Source: Chara braunii (lineage: Eukaryota > Streptophyta > Charophyceae > Charales > Characeae). Taken from it: a stretch of DNA of 49,265 nt. Positions within the stretch are counted from its first letter, which is position 1. Each line of letters starts with the position of its first letter. The DNA lies in the NCBI GenBank assembly GCA_003427395.1, contig BFEA01000098.1:2301387-2350651 (forward strand), in the 5' to 3' direction. This document shows positions 31,993 through 42,900 of the stretch, one piece after another. Position numbers and translations under genes: made by a program. The notes under the pieces are model-generated. The model saw nothing but the letters and a program-made list of their open reading frames with translations. It had not been told where the DNA came from and did not search any database.

Positions 31993-33241
31993 GCTGGACC
32001 CCTCTAAGTTGAGTGGGTTCAGTGCTATGTTTTATTTATGTTTGCTGGGCTGACTGTATGATCTTTGAGGGTTGGGTCTGTCCTAAGTTGGATGGACCAA
32101 TCGCTGTTTCGTTCTTGGGGTTTCTGAACAGGAGGATGGGCACCCTAAGTTGGGAAGGCTCAAAATCTTGATGTTTATTTTTGGGTTGCTGAAAACAGAG
32201 CTGGAAATATTCTAAGTTGCGTAGGCCCAATTCTGTGTGTGTTTTCTTCTGAGGGGGACACAGACATAAGGCTAAGCGTACCCTTAAGTTAGGGCGGCTC
32301 AGTCATAAGCCATGAACAAGAAGGTCAAACAAAGTATAAAATTTTGATATATGTTATATAAACCTATATCAACTGACAGGCCGGACACCCTAAGTTGGGA
32401 AAGTCAGTCAGTAAGTCGGGTAGAACAAGAAGAAAGGAAAAGCACATAAAGAATATAATGATGGTAACCCCGACAGGCGGAGCGTACCCTTAAGTTAGGG
32501 CGGTTCAGTCCTATGCTCGTAATAATATAAAGGAACAGAGAGTTAGTATAAATCTTCTTTTATTTTCCCTGTTTAAACCCAAGGCAGGATTGGATGTCTC
32601 CCTAAGTTGGGTAGGTCTGATTATCAGCCTAATAAGAGAGAAAAATATAAAGTTTGTGCGAGTATATCAATGGTTGCTCTCTTAAATTGTCGTTACGGAG
32701 ACTAAGCGTACCCTTAAGTTAGGGCGGCTTGGTCATACGTCGTTTGTGATTGTTTAGGCAGATTGGGCGTACCCTTAAGTTAGGGCGGCCTGGTCATATT
32801 GTCTTATGTACCTAAAACTGTTCAAGCTAGCTAGGCGTACCCTTAAGTTAGGGCCGCCTCGTGATATGCTCTTGTCGTTGATGTTTGTAGGTTGGACGTA
32901 CCCTTAAGTTAGGGCGGTCTGACCATTCGTCGTTCGTATTTGTTTTAGGCAGGTTAGGCACACCCCTAAGTTGGGGCAGCCTAATCCTATGCCCTACGTA
33001 ACTTTGTCTAGAGCTGACTAGGCATACCCTTAAGTTAGGGCAGTCTAGTTTATGCTTCATGTTGTCAGTTAAGCAGAAGCCAGACGTACCCTTAAGTTAG
33101 GGTGGTCTTGTCATATGCTTTATGACTAGAGTTCATGTGGTGTTGGACATACCCTTAAGTTAGGGCAGTCCAGTTGCGTGTACCTTTACTTGTTTACTTA
33201 GGCAGATTGGACATACCCTTAAGTTAGGGCATTGTCTAATC
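31993..33241 (+). repeat. Tandem array of ~17 covarying hairpins with a CCCT-TAAGTT-AGGG loop
   Basis: Each unit is an ~8-bp stem around a core like GTACCCTTAAGTTAGGGCG. Unit positions are 31993-32023, 32070-32102, 32130-32162 (weak), 32198-32230 (weak), 32270-32304, 32371-32410, 32472-32510, 32588-32622, 32700-32734, 32761-32795, 32829-32862, 32890-32924, 32952-32987, 33016-33050, 33078-33112, 33141-33175 and 33204-33241. From 32700 onward the period is 61-66 bp. Stems differ but stay paired: GACTAAGC/GCTTGGTC, GGTTGGAC/GTCTGACC, GGTTAGGC/GCCTAATC, GATTGGAC/GTCTAATC. Spacers are diverged and often contain CATATGC or CCTATGC. I recognise no family. Confidence 0.85.
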
Positions 33242-34400
33242 CTATGCCATAGGCCATAGGGTCTACTAAGGGAAGAAGAACTGAGTGATCTAGCGAACTA
33301 ATTGGGTCAAACTGATGTGGGATTGTGAGAGATGTTTGTTTATGCATACATGTGGGGTCTCACTTTGGGGTGTCTTTTTGATAGGGTGGTTGCTTAGGTG
33401 CTCGCCAAGTGTTGGAGCCATAGGTAGACGAGATGGATGATGAGAGAGAAAGCTTGGGATAAAGATAGGGTTGTCCTTACTTGAAGTCAGAGTTGACAAT
33501 AGCTCTCGATACCATCTTCTAAAAATGGATCGTGTAAGCTATCTTCAATCCTAACTATCAGGCAAGTGTCAGAAGTTAGTCTCAAGTATAGCTTGCTTTG
33601 TCTTTTTTTTATTTCAGCTTTGTATAAATCTTGACAGCCTCATGTTCCTACGGGAAGTGTTGCTGAAATTTCTACAAATCCGAGATAGTTAGTTATTTTT
33701 GGACTCGTAGAAATTCTGAAAACGCACTTTTCTTACGGGAAGCGCTGCCGAAATTTCGTAGAATTCGTGGAGTTAGAATATTTTCAGCTTGGGGCTACTT
33801 AGCAGATCTGCCTTGAATAGAGGAGAAGCTCAGTGACTTGGTACTAGTAGAGGAGTTAGGTTACGAATTAGGGAGTATTCTCCTTTTTGGCATGAACATA
33901 GTAGTGGTTCTTTTTGGCCTGTACTGTGATGCAGGTTTCCGTATTTCGCCTGAATGCTTGATCTGATCAGCCTGATCCTTCAAAAGGATCACTTTTCTAT
34001 TATCACTGATAACAGGTCGGTTGCCGATTCCTCGGTCCACGACTCAATTTTCCTGTTCCTTCTGCTTCTCAACCTAAGGCCTTGGCCCTTGCTGGGTTTT
34101 ATGTTTTCTTGGGTTTTCACCCATATTCTTTATAAATGGTCATTCTTAAAGACTGAGTGTGATTGTTGAGGATTGGTGGGAAAATTGTTGGGCTTGTGTG
34201 TATGAGGCAGGGTGTGAGCCGCAGAAGGTTGAAAATTTGACCCCTTTAGCGTGTGTGATGTTGTTTGAATGTTGTGCGTATGATTGCAGGTATGTATGGA
34301 AAAGTCTCGATTGAGTCGTGTCGAGTGATTATGTTTTGGATTCAGATGGGCAAACCACACAACTGTCGTGAGAGTGAACTACCCCACAACCTTTTGTTTT
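33242..34400. other. No recognised gene; one short direct repeat
   Basis: 33648-33683 and 33732-33767 share TACGGGAAG-G-TGC-GAAATTTC. Otherwise plain intergenic DNA, with no domain-bearing frame. Confidence 0.5.
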
Positions 34401-34401
34401 A

Positions 34402-34908
34402 GTGAGAGTGTTGTTTTCTCGTCCTGATAATGTGACTGTAAGAGTAGGCGTACGCTCGGGTAACCCCCACAGGGCTATGCGACCGCACGCCTACGTTTTT
34501 CTTCGCTCGTTGATTTTATTTGGCCCGACGTTAGTCCCGGGCGTAGAATTCAAGGTCCTTGTCCAGGACGCCCCAAGTCCCTGGTCCAGCACGGAAGCGG
34601 TTACCTCCCGCGCGGAGGCTGAGTTACTTGCTCGCACGACATTGTTCCAGGGAGACAGAAACGCCGCGAGGATGAAGGGTTGTCCCCAGCAACTCTGTCC
34701 GACGGGATGTCTATGTTTTCTTCTGCTAACGTCAAATACCATTCTTCTTTTTTCTTGTTTTAAATTATTTTTGTGGAACGATAGAGTTCCGGGCGGAAGG
34801 GTTAGCGTGTCGCTGGTGATGCGCCAGACAACTCACCACCGCTCCGAATTCCTTCCTGCCCTATGGACCATCTTACCCCACACCCTCTGGGACACCTCAG
34901 GGTGCTGA
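34402..34908 (+). CDS. Hypothetical protein, 168 codons
   Basis: An open frame with a hydrophobic stretch (FLLLTSNTILLFSCFKLFLW, about residues 106-125) that could be a membrane helix. The rest is unremarkable, and no family is recognised. It overlaps the start of the first hairpin-bearing repeat (34890). It may be a chance frame. Confidence 0.25.
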   Translation: MRVLFSRPDNVTVRVGVRSGNPHRAMRPHAYVFLRSLILFGPTLVPGVEFKVLVQDAPSPWSSTEAVTSRAEAELLARTTLFQGDRNAARMKGCPQQLCPTGCLCFLLLTSNTILLFSCFKLFLWNDRVPGGRVSVSLVMRQTTHHRSEFLPALWTILPHTLWDTSGC

Positions 34909-35210
34909 AGACGGTAAGGCCCTCAGGCCGGTTTTGCGCTCACTAAAGGTTTACCCCCCTTAGCGCGCTCTTCAACCGACGCCTGAGCGACGAGAGCGAC
35001 CCCATGGCTCAGATGAGGCCACTCTGGTATGGGCACTACATAATACGCCGTCATGACGACTACTTACGTATGACTGCATTGCTAGTCGGTATGTGTTATG
35101 TCCTGCGTCCACGCAGTTTTATACTAAACCACGCGCGCAACACTGACCGATTTCCGCACCTAAGAGTTATTGGCCAAGCAGAAAGGGCAAAAGTGCGTTA
35201 TGACTAGTAG
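34890..35210 (+). repeat. Hairpin-bearing repeat, copy 1
   Basis: Aligns with 35583-35880 from CAGGGTGC-GAAGA onward. Shared landmarks are a GGCC-type hairpin, a second hairpin CGCT...AAAGG/CCCTT...AGCG, and then GCGCGCT, TCAACCGAC, CTGAG and CGACCC. A 67-codon frame (35004-35207) ends in HLRVIGQ; copy 2 encodes the related HKVMGQ in a broken frame. Confidence 0.6.
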
Positions 35211-35582
35211 ACCCGAGTTTCGGTAGCGCGGAACGACGCGTGGGCAAGGTATCAGTCCTAGTCGGCCTATGGGGACCCGCGTACGAGCTTCCAACATCTC
35301 GAACATCGGGTTGCCTATGGGTCTGATTTTGGGCATCATCCGCACGCGTCGTTCGTATTGGCCTACTCCTTCCATTTGATAAGGCCTACCGAACTATACA
35401 AGGGAGAATATGGGCTAGGCAGAGAGAGAAAAGGGGGTGAGCCGCTGTCCCTATCTGCGGTTGATTCCTCCTTTGAGTTTTCATGGTTTGACGTTGTAGT
35501 CCATGGTAGCCGTTAAAGTCAAACCCCTTGATTTCAGCTACCACGACAAGCTTGGAGTTGTCTACTCAACCCCTCTCCACAG

Positions 35583-35880
35583 GGTGCAGAAGAGAGTGTG
35601 GTCTTCAACCGCGCATGGCGGTTGTCTAGCGCTGAGAAGGTAACCCCTCAGCGCGCTTGTCAGCCGACACTTGAGTGTGGAACACGACCCTCGAAATCAC
35701 CAAGGGCCGCGTGGTTACGAGTACTACGTAGTACCCCATCAGTGTGAATGCTTGTGTATGCCCGCATGGCTGGTCGATATGAGGAGGTCATGCGCTCGCA
35801 CGACTCTTATACGAAAGTCCAGCGCGCGATGCCTAACTGATTCTCGCCGCATAAAGTTATGGGTCAGATACTGAAGGGAT
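35583..35880 (+). repeat. Hairpin-bearing repeat, copy 2
   Basis: Diverged direct repeat of 34890-35210. It contains CAACCGC/GCGGTTG and a perfect 8-bp GCGCTGAG/CTCAGCGC hairpin (35629-35654) where copy 1 has related hairpins. The coding-like segment near 35780-35870 matches copy 1 only in a stop-interrupted frame. Confidence 0.6.
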
Positions 35881-36081
35881 TAGGAGTGTTGTTTGTGGTG
35901 TTTGTTTTGTGTGTTTCCATGTATTGTGTGTGGGTAGATGTGAGTGTTGTAGTGTAACACGTGGTGTGTGTGATGCGTCCTAGTCGACCGGCGCCGAGTC
36001 GCGTTTGGGACCTCAGCCCCCAGTGCGTCGATTCGCGTGCGGGTTCGATTTTTGGGCGTTCGACCGCGTGTAACCCCTATG

Positions 36082-36690
36082 CTACAACGAACGAGAAACG
36101 CCTTCGGTTGGGCCACCTTTGCAATTGCATATGAAAAGCCTTCGCATGTGGTTCAGTAGCTCGGCGGGGATACGCCCACCTAAGGGATGGTGACAGCTCC
36201 CGCAGGTGGAGGTAAGTGGTGCCTCGCGTGACCCTGTCCTGTCGTAGGGGCTCGCGAGAGGTACGGTTGGCACACTCGACTGGAGTGGCAAACGCTCTCT
36301 GCGACAAGTCCTGCAAAATCCTGCGTGACGCGGCCGGGAGAGTCCCCGTGCAGGATCGATGCGCACGACACCGGTGCGATCCAACGATGGCTGGAATGGG
36401 TGAAGGGCAGCAGCGTGGCGAGTCAGCGTCTTGGCCTGTACGCTGTTGCGGGGGATCAGCTTTACGAAGTGCTGGCCTTGCGCGCCAACTTCCGTCACCT
36501 TGTAAATGTCAGTACAACGAGGGTGGATCTTAGAGGAGCGCGCAAATTTCCGTACCTGCACTAGATCCCCGATCTTATAGCGGGGCAGCGGACCAGCAGA
36601 GGCATGTCGGATCTTGTAATCTTTGATTTGTTGCTGGTGCGTCAGATTTATGGCCCTCTGTCGCCTTCGGGCTCACGCGGGGGAGGTCCT
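36082..36690 (-). pseudogene. Integrase C-terminal region of the Ty3-like element
   Basis: Minus-strand translation gives a short helical linker, then LPRYKIGDLVQVRKFARSS, typical of the C-terminal GPY/F or tail domain after a Ty3-type integrase core. The frame runs from 36561 to 36082. It is shifted relative to the main frame ending at 36800, and a stop lies near 36670. It belongs to the element whose core is at 39028-36800. Confidence 0.55.
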
Positions 36691-36799
36691 AGTCATCAGA
36701 TCCATGTAGTGTTGGGCCTTCTCTCGGTGTTGAGTCGGGTCACTCTGACTTCCGTACCCATTAGAGGTGATAGCTGGATCCGGGGGATATTATTGGTTC

Positions 36800-39028
36800 T
36801 CAACTGAAATGGGGACACCCTGTACTGTTGTGTGGGGTAGCCCGATAGACGGCCAAGATGTGGTCGACTATGACAGGCCAGGGCCTGGTATCTCCTGCAG
36901 TAATGTTCCGTCTAAGGGCGGTCTTAATCATCCGATTGGCATTCTCTACGAGCCCATTGGCTTGGGGCCATTGCCCAAGTGAGTACAAAATCTTGACGTC
37001 GGCCCTTACAAGATGTCGCTCTACCTCCCTTTGAAATTCCGACCCGTTATCCATGTGGACCTCTTCTACGTCCAAATGCATGCACAAAAAATGATTAATA
37101 TACCAGACCACTTCCTGCGAGTTCCGACTAGTCATAGGATAGACCTCGATCCACTTGGAGAAATGATCGACGGCCACTAGAAGGACATTGAGCTCGCCCT
37201 GATCAACGGGACCTTTCAGTACGTTGATGTTTATCGTATCAGTACTAACTCGTTGGAAGGGGCGTTCTACTCTAGTCGGTACCATCGTTCGTGGCATCTG
37301 CACCGGCGCCTTATCGGCCACACAGTCCGGACAGTTTTGGATGATGCATATGACATCCTCCCGAATTTCCGACCAATACCACTCATTTTTCTCTATAGCT
37401 TTCTCCGTGTATTTGACCGTGAAATAGACCACGTCCTCTTCGTGGGCAGCTTGGGTCCAATCAAACCTGGCGAGAGGATGTGGAACCGTCAGCCAACTAG
37501 ACCCACTATCGTCATTGTCTTTTCGCTTTTGCATGGCTGATTCCTGCCAACGATAATCATGAGCTCGCTCCGTGACTCGCCGGCGTTCCGCCTTGGTAAG
37601 TTCCGTCAGTGGGTCTCCCTCGACTCTCCTCAATAGGAGAAGATCCGTCCAGACCTCTGCTCTACGGACACTTGGCAAAAATCTGTTTTCTATCCTAGCC
37701 TCTGTATACCGCCTTTTTGTGGGTACTTGGCCAGTTCGGCAGTTGAGACAGTTCCACTCCTTCCCTTTTCGGTACCTAACCGGACTTTGGATCGAGACGG
37801 TCTGACTTCCATCGGGAAGGTCGACCGTGGTAGCGTGCACTGCGCTTAGCCAAGTTCTCCTGAGTATCAACTCGGAAGAACACTCCTTCACCGAGAAAAT
37901 TGAAACCGTAGCTTCCACCCCTGCGACCTCAATCAAGGGGTTGTGACACACCCTTTCCGCCGTTTGGAGCTTGTTATCCGCAACGACCATGGACATGGAC
38001 ACCCCTCTATCCACCTCCAGCCTTAATTCCTTTGCAATAGAGTCCCTACACACGATAGATTCGGACCCATTGTCCACCAGGGCCCTCATCTTCTTCCCAC
38101 TCACCACAGCTTGGAGCTGGCCACTCCCAAGCACATAAAATTTATTAGCCTCTTCTTCCGAGAAGAAATTAGCCGGCAGTTCTTCCATCGTAATTCGAGA
38201 AGACTGCATCTCCTCCTTGGTGGTTCCATCCCCAGGAAATGTAGGCCCTCCCGCAAGCGGAATCCTCACCTTCTTGGTGATGCTCATGAGCTCGTCCCTA
38301 GCGCTCTTGCTAGCTGCCAAATACTCTAGGAGCGTGCATTGCATTGGTTGCATTAGAGTCCTTCGCATGGGGGCTACCGTGTCTATCTCATCTAAGGTGC
38401 ACTTCATCTCGAACTTTTTTGGTCCCTTTTTCCAAGGCGATTTAGGTGACGTGGGCTCTTCCCCCTTCTTTTCTTTCGCGACTTTGGCGTCGACCATCGG
38501 TTGGTTATCATCACCGCTCCTTTTTCCTCCGCCCTCTGTCACGAACTCCTTGCTCTTAGATGACCCGACCCCAACTTGGATCCTTACTCTTAGGAGAGAC
38601 CCTTCTTCTTCGGGCTTGGTCTCAACAAATTTTACGCTTGACACCTGCGGCTCCCTTATGGACACGTCTCCCGGTGTCTCCGTCATTTGGACGCGGGATG
38701 AGTTTGAGGCCCCACCAACCTCAGGTTTCTTCCCTGGTCTTGCTTCCTGAAGGGCTATCCTTTTGTCCACGTTTATCTTCAATGAGGGATAGAAGGAGAC
38801 CGCATCTCCATCATTCCTCCACACAACCCACTTGTTCTCATTTAATTTTACCACTCCCAACCTCAGGGCTTTCGTAAGGTAAGGGCATTCTCGCTTGATG
38901 TGACCATCTTCGTTGCAATAGACACACCCGCTTCGAGGCGGCGGATTGTTAGGGCGAGGGCCCACTTGAAGCGTCACTCCCATGGTCGTGGAAGGGTCGG
39001 GAGGCTGCGGCATCCTAGCCTGACTCAC
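36800..39028 (-). pseudogene. Ty3-like gag knuckle, protease and integrase frame lacking RT and RNase H
   Basis: A continuous 742-residue frame. Residues 35-48 form a CCHC knuckle (C35, C38, H43, C48) for RNA binding. Residues ~300-400 are an aspartic protease with VDNGSES at 318-324 (DNG rather than the usual DSG/DTG) and the ELILRRTWL motif. From ~515 the integrase begins: zinc ligands H529, C566 and C569 are visible but the second His is not clear. The catalytic core has D597, D660 and E695, with 34 residues between the last two. About 100 residues separate protease and integrase, far too few for RT plus RNase H. The frame continues upstream into gag through a TAG at 39116. It may be an internal deletion derivative or a non-autonomous element. 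Confidence 0.8.
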
Positions 39029-39115
39029 CTCGGGACGAGTTCCTGCGCCCCTGAGTTGAGGATAGTTTCCCCATCTTCCATCTCTTGCATCCTTCCAACG
39101 GGAATTTCCCCATTC

Positions 39116-39900
39116 CTAGACCCAATTCCCTCCGGCCTCTCGGTCGTTTCTCCCGTTCCCTTGGATACCGGGTTCGTTCCGCCAACCCGGGGGTCCTCCT
39201 CCCCAGCGTTGGTCGGGAGGCCCAGGAGGCTGCCTTTCGTTCCTGCGGGGACCATCGCTCCTTTGGGTGCGCATACTCCGGAGTGCCATGTCCAGACTCT
39301 CCTTCATATATTCTCGCATGTCTACTCCTTCTCCCGTGAAGACCACCTCGGCGACTCTATCGAAATTCGCCAAGTCTCTACGGGCCTTCTCGAGGACCTC
39401 CTTCCTCTTTTCTTCAGGCAGGTGCAACATGAACATCACGCACCTGTCTGCTTCCGAGAACATCCCTCTATCGACCAGAGCTTGCAATAAACGTTTGAAC
39501 CTCCGAGTAAATGGCACCAGGCTCTCTTGTTCCCCTCTCGTGACCCGACCCAACCCTTCTATCGTGGGGATCATATCGTCACATGCGAAGATCCGTAATA
39601 AGCTGCTCTTGAAGGTCTTCCACCTCCCATCAGACGGGTATACAGCCCTAACCCGGTCCAGTTCCGGGTCCGAATGTTGTATAAAGTGGTCATTCCATTC
39701 TTTCTCCGAGAGTTTTTTCCGGTAGGCGTAACTCTCTTATTTCTCTACGAACCCGGTCAAGTTGCTCCCGTTAAAGTAGAGCGACTCCAATCCCAGGTTC
39801 ACATCGTAGTAGGGGACTCAGCGGTCGTCATATCGACGGAAATAAGGACCTTCCGCTGACCCATCTATTGACGGATCGTAGGGTTTGTACCAGGAAGGGT
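39116..39900 (-). pseudogene. Gag of the Ty3-like element
   Basis: In the same frame as the protease-integrase frame. It reads LYFNGSNLTGFVEK, a TAA at about 39737, then EWNDHFIQHSDPELDRV, RWKTFKSSLLRIFACDD and the longer open part 39574-39116 (helical gag core, then a Gly/Arg/Pro-rich tail). It ends at a TAG (39116-39118) just before the CCHC segment. It would form the nucleocapsid shell. Two nonsense codons break it. Confidence 0.65.
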
Positions 39901-40050
39901 CCAAATCCTCCGTCCGAGGTCGAGCTCTTGGAGGTCCTCACGTTTCCTCCTCACGGCGGCCTCTATCACCCGGGTCTTCACGTTCCCAATGCACGGACTG
40001 TTGGCCCCTGACCCCTCTCCAGATGTCTCCGAATCCTCCCAAATTCCTTC

Positions 40051-40562
40051 CTACTGCCTCCTCCTATATCCATGCGGAACCGGTCTCCCTACCGGCCCAT
40101 CTTCGCGGTCCTCCCCAATTTCGGTAGGTCGCTCTTCTCCTAGTTCCCTCCTCCTTAAGCTACCTTCTTCGCCCCTCCTTGGTGCCCAGCACCCTGCCCT
40201 ATCACGGGGGAACTCCTGCCCCTCGCCGGTTCTCTCTTCCGTGTCTACGTGGCCCGCCCATCGGATTTCGATCGGGAAGCCCCTCGTGGCTTCTGCCATC
40301 CTTTCTCTCACCGGTACACGCGGTTCCATTTCTCAGTGCAAACGCTCCTCTGAATTCGCACGTGGTTCCGTAGCTCTTTCTCCGAGGGGTTCCTCGTTTC
40401 CACCCCCTCGGTTACTCCTTCGGCCGACTTGCTCAATCTTGCTCCTAACTCGGCATCCTCCTCGGTTCGCCCCATGACAGAGGTCTTAGGAGATCGGGCG
40501 ACTCCGTGCTCAACCACACTTTCCATGCACAAATTTCTAGTCGCTTTCCTCCCGAGAGTCAC
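40051..40562 (-). other. Arg/Glu-rich gag-like linker region
   Basis: Two overlapping minus-strand frames (40562-40308 and 40329-40051) rich in R, E, G and P, of the kind found upstream of gag cores. No domain. It probably belongs to the same element's N-terminal gag, in broken frames. Confidence 0.3.
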
Positions 40563-40913
40563 TCCCTTGTTCTTTCACCTCGTCACTCTCTCCCGAGCTT
40601 CTTTCTCCCTCACTCGATTCTCGTTCCTCACTATCACTCTCGGAGTCTTCGCTAGTCACAATCCACCAAGAATTACACACTCTTTTCTCCTCAAGGTGGG
40701 CAATCTCAGGATCTGAAATGCCCCTAACCCCTTCCTACGAACACCGTCTAATAAGGTCTCTATCTAATTCTCCGGCCTGTCCCGAGAATAGGGGCTCAGG
40801 CTTGATAAAGTCGCCGACTAAAGCCCACCACTCGAAGTCCGTAAGTTCTAGGGACTCCCAACATAGGATGAACAGTTCGTGCCCCTTTCCTTCTCCTAGA
40901 GGGAACTTCTCAA

Positions 40914-41189
40914 TTACAGAATTACTTGCCCTCTAATTTGGACCTTCCTTACCGAGGCGTCGTCGGGGTAGAGCAAACGGTAGACCCAAGCAGGGACTTC
41001 CCAGGTCCGGCCGTGGGCCGCTCGCGGGACTTCTTCCCTCCCTCGGTACTCAACCTTATCTAACACACGCCCTTCTGTTACTCCCCCTCTCAATTTTCCA
41101 AGTCGGTCCTGTGCTTTTCCCGCGATACCTAGCGGGTCCTTTCCTCTCGATAACTCGGTAGCAAAGAACTGCCTATCGTCGTGACACAA
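40914..41189 (-). pseudogene. Diverged module copy 3 (partial)
   Basis: A 91-residue frame that aligns with residues in the 42817-42233 frame. Both share G[KE]DPL, then A...QD.L, a Y.G.EEVPR stretch, and [EV]VP.[WF] followed by YP[DS][DE]A. It is a duplicated coding segment of unknown function upstream of gag. Confidence 0.5.
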
Positions 41190-41401
41190 GAAAATTTATG
41201 CCCTTCGCATGCGGGTACCTCCCCTTGAAGTTATCAAAAAACGAACTAGCGTTTCCTGCCCGTAGATTTCGAAGAACTCCGTAATAACCTCCCCTTCTTC
41301 CTCAATCTTGGGGAGGGTCACTCCATACCTAGATCCCGACTTCCAAGCCCTTTCTAAGGTGCCGACAGGGCTCTCCCTGTCTTATCTAATCATTGACAGA
41401 C

Positions 41402-41878
41402 TTACCTCACCTGAGCCAATCTCTCTGCTGCTTCGACTAGCGAGTCCTCACACCTCTCTCGAGAGCCCTCGCCTTGATCGAGTATTGTCTGATGTAAAGC
41501 TTTCTCGTACTCTCCCGTCCTATTCCAGAAACGCATCTCAACTAGGTGCACCTTGACTTCGAAAGGATTCGCAAGCCGCCTAGAATCCTCCTCAAACTTC
41601 CTCTCGATTTCTGTCAAAGGTTCCCTCCACGTTCTAGAGAACCGTACTCTTCTCGCTTCCCTAATAAAGACCGAAAACCTAGTTAAGATGGTCCAAAACC
41701 TTCTTTTCCACAAGGCTAGTCGTCGGACCTCGACGAGGAAACCCTTCTCGACTCGAGCCACTTGGTCCTCTCCAAGGCCTGGGCTAAGCTCCGCTCCCCC
41801 TTCCACTTCGACCTCGGGGCCGTCCTCCTGCGTTTCTAACTCCCAGGTTATCGAATTAGAGGTGTAGGTAGCTCTCAT
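41402..41878 (-). CDS. Hypothetical helical protein segment, 158 codons
   Basis: A highly charged, predominantly helical frame (EKGFLVEVRRLALWKRRFW, REPLTEIERKFEEDSRRLAN). No family recognised. It sits in the same minus-strand series as the duplicated modules and may be part of one long decayed protein. Confidence 0.4.
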   Translation of the reverse strand: MRATYTSNSITWELETQEDGPEVEVEGGAELSPGLGEDQVARVEKGFLVEVRRLALWKRRFWTILTRFSVFIREARRVRFSRTWREPLTEIERKFEEDSRRLANPFEVKVHLVEMRFWNRTGEYEKALHQTILDQGEGSRERCEDSLVEAAERLAQVR

Positions 41879-41880
41879 GC

Positions 41881-42075
41881 CTATCTTCCTCCCGCGAGTA
41901 GCTCCTCTTTTAAATTGGTGAGAATTTTAACCGTGGCCGTCTCAAGTAACTTGATCTTGCGCAAAGACCCCGGCCTCGCTCTTCTCTCCTCTTCCCAACA
42001 AAGGGTCAGAATTCGATACACTTCCGCCGTTACCCTTTCTAGCCCTACCAGTTCTCTGGTGTCAAGTCCGCTCAT
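41881..42075 (-). CDS. Hypothetical helical segment, 64 codons
   Basis: A short ATG-started frame, helical (RVTAEVYRILTLCWEEERRA, LLETATVKILTNLKEELL). It ends 3 bases from the next frame's start at 41878, in another frame, which suggests one frameshifted gene. Confidence 0.35.
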   Translation of the reverse strand: MSGLDTRELVGLERVTAEVYRILTLCWEEERRARPGSLRKIKLLETATVKILTNLKEELLAGGR

Positions 42076-42232
42076 GCCTTAAGTTCCTTCGCGGGCACGC
42101 AATCGCTATCTGTATGAGATCCTAGGGATCCAACTCTTCTAACCCCGCTTCACAAATCTTTCCCGGGTACCTCCATGAGATGGTCGACACCCTTACGTGT
42201 CGGCCCCAACCCTCGAAGGCGTAGCTCAGGTC

Positions 42233-42817
42233 TTATAGAGACGAGCAATCATCTTGGTATGGATTTCGAAGGCACCACGACAGCAGGGCGTGCAAGTCCG
42301 ACCTCGTGAACCGAACTTGGTTCAAGATCGAGATCCTACTCTCTACTGCCCTCTTGACCGCTTCGGAGGGGTAGACACGCTCAAGGATAAAACGAGGGAC
42401 TTCTACGGGGTCACTGTCGATAAATCGCGGTACCTCTTCCCAACCCGCGTATGTTACTCGATATATTCTTTGGTACCTTTCTTGAGAACTCACCTCCCCC
42501 ACAGGTCTCTCTAGATTATCTTGTACCGCTTGCGCATCTAAGAGCGGATCTTCCCCCAACTTCAGACTACGGACTACCTCCAGGAGACCCTCCTTAGAAA
42601 GGAATACTTTGGCTTCGCCGATCACCAATCCCTCCCCGCTACTCACCGACAGCCGAACCAATGCCTTCCCTCGGCGGATCTCGGCCACTTCCCTTCGAAT
42701 GACCCTTGTCTGACTCTTTTGACTCTCCTTGGGTAATGTGACGAGGACAACCTCCCCCTCTTCTCTTATAGGCTCGATCGAGGCCCAAAGAGTTCCGGGA
42801 ATTCCCCTTATCATCAC
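42233..42817 (-). CDS. Diverged module copy 2, 194 codons
   Basis: A beta-rich first half (residues 1-75), then residues ~87-155 that match the 41189-40914 frame (GEDPLLDAQAVQDNL ... EEVPRFI ... EVPRFILERVYPSEAV), then a helical end (RSDLHALLSWCLRN). No family recognised. Copy number and conservation suggest it is a real protein segment rather than a chance frame. Confidence 0.5.
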   Translation of the reverse strand: MMIRGIPGTLWASIEPIREEGEVVLVTLPKESQKSQTRVIRREVAEIRRGKALVRLSVSSGEGLVIGEAKVFLSKEGLLEVVRSLKLGEDPLLDAQAVQDNLERPVGEVSSQERYQRIYRVTYAGWEEVPRFIDSDPVEVPRFILERVYPSEAVKRAVESRISILNQVRFTRSDLHALLSWCLRNPYQDDCSSL

Positions 42818-42900
42818 CTCGTCCGAGCTTCGTATCCTCTCCAGTTAGCCACTTGCTCTTCCCCAAAGAGGTGGGCGTATGGGACGTTAGTGACGTGTGC

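Noticed and set aside
32848-33060. 21-residue protein repeat (PNLRV-like) on the minus strand of the hairpin array
   Set aside because: The array period varies from 61 to 66 bp, so the frame is not kept along the array, whereas stem pairing is.
31993-33241. CRISPR-like array
   Set aside because: The window is eukaryotic, repeat stems vary between units, spacers are similar to one another, and there are no cas genes.
34402-34908. Membrane protein gene
   Set aside because: One hydrophobic stretch in an otherwise unrecognised frame is not enough; it is kept only as a low-confidence ORF.
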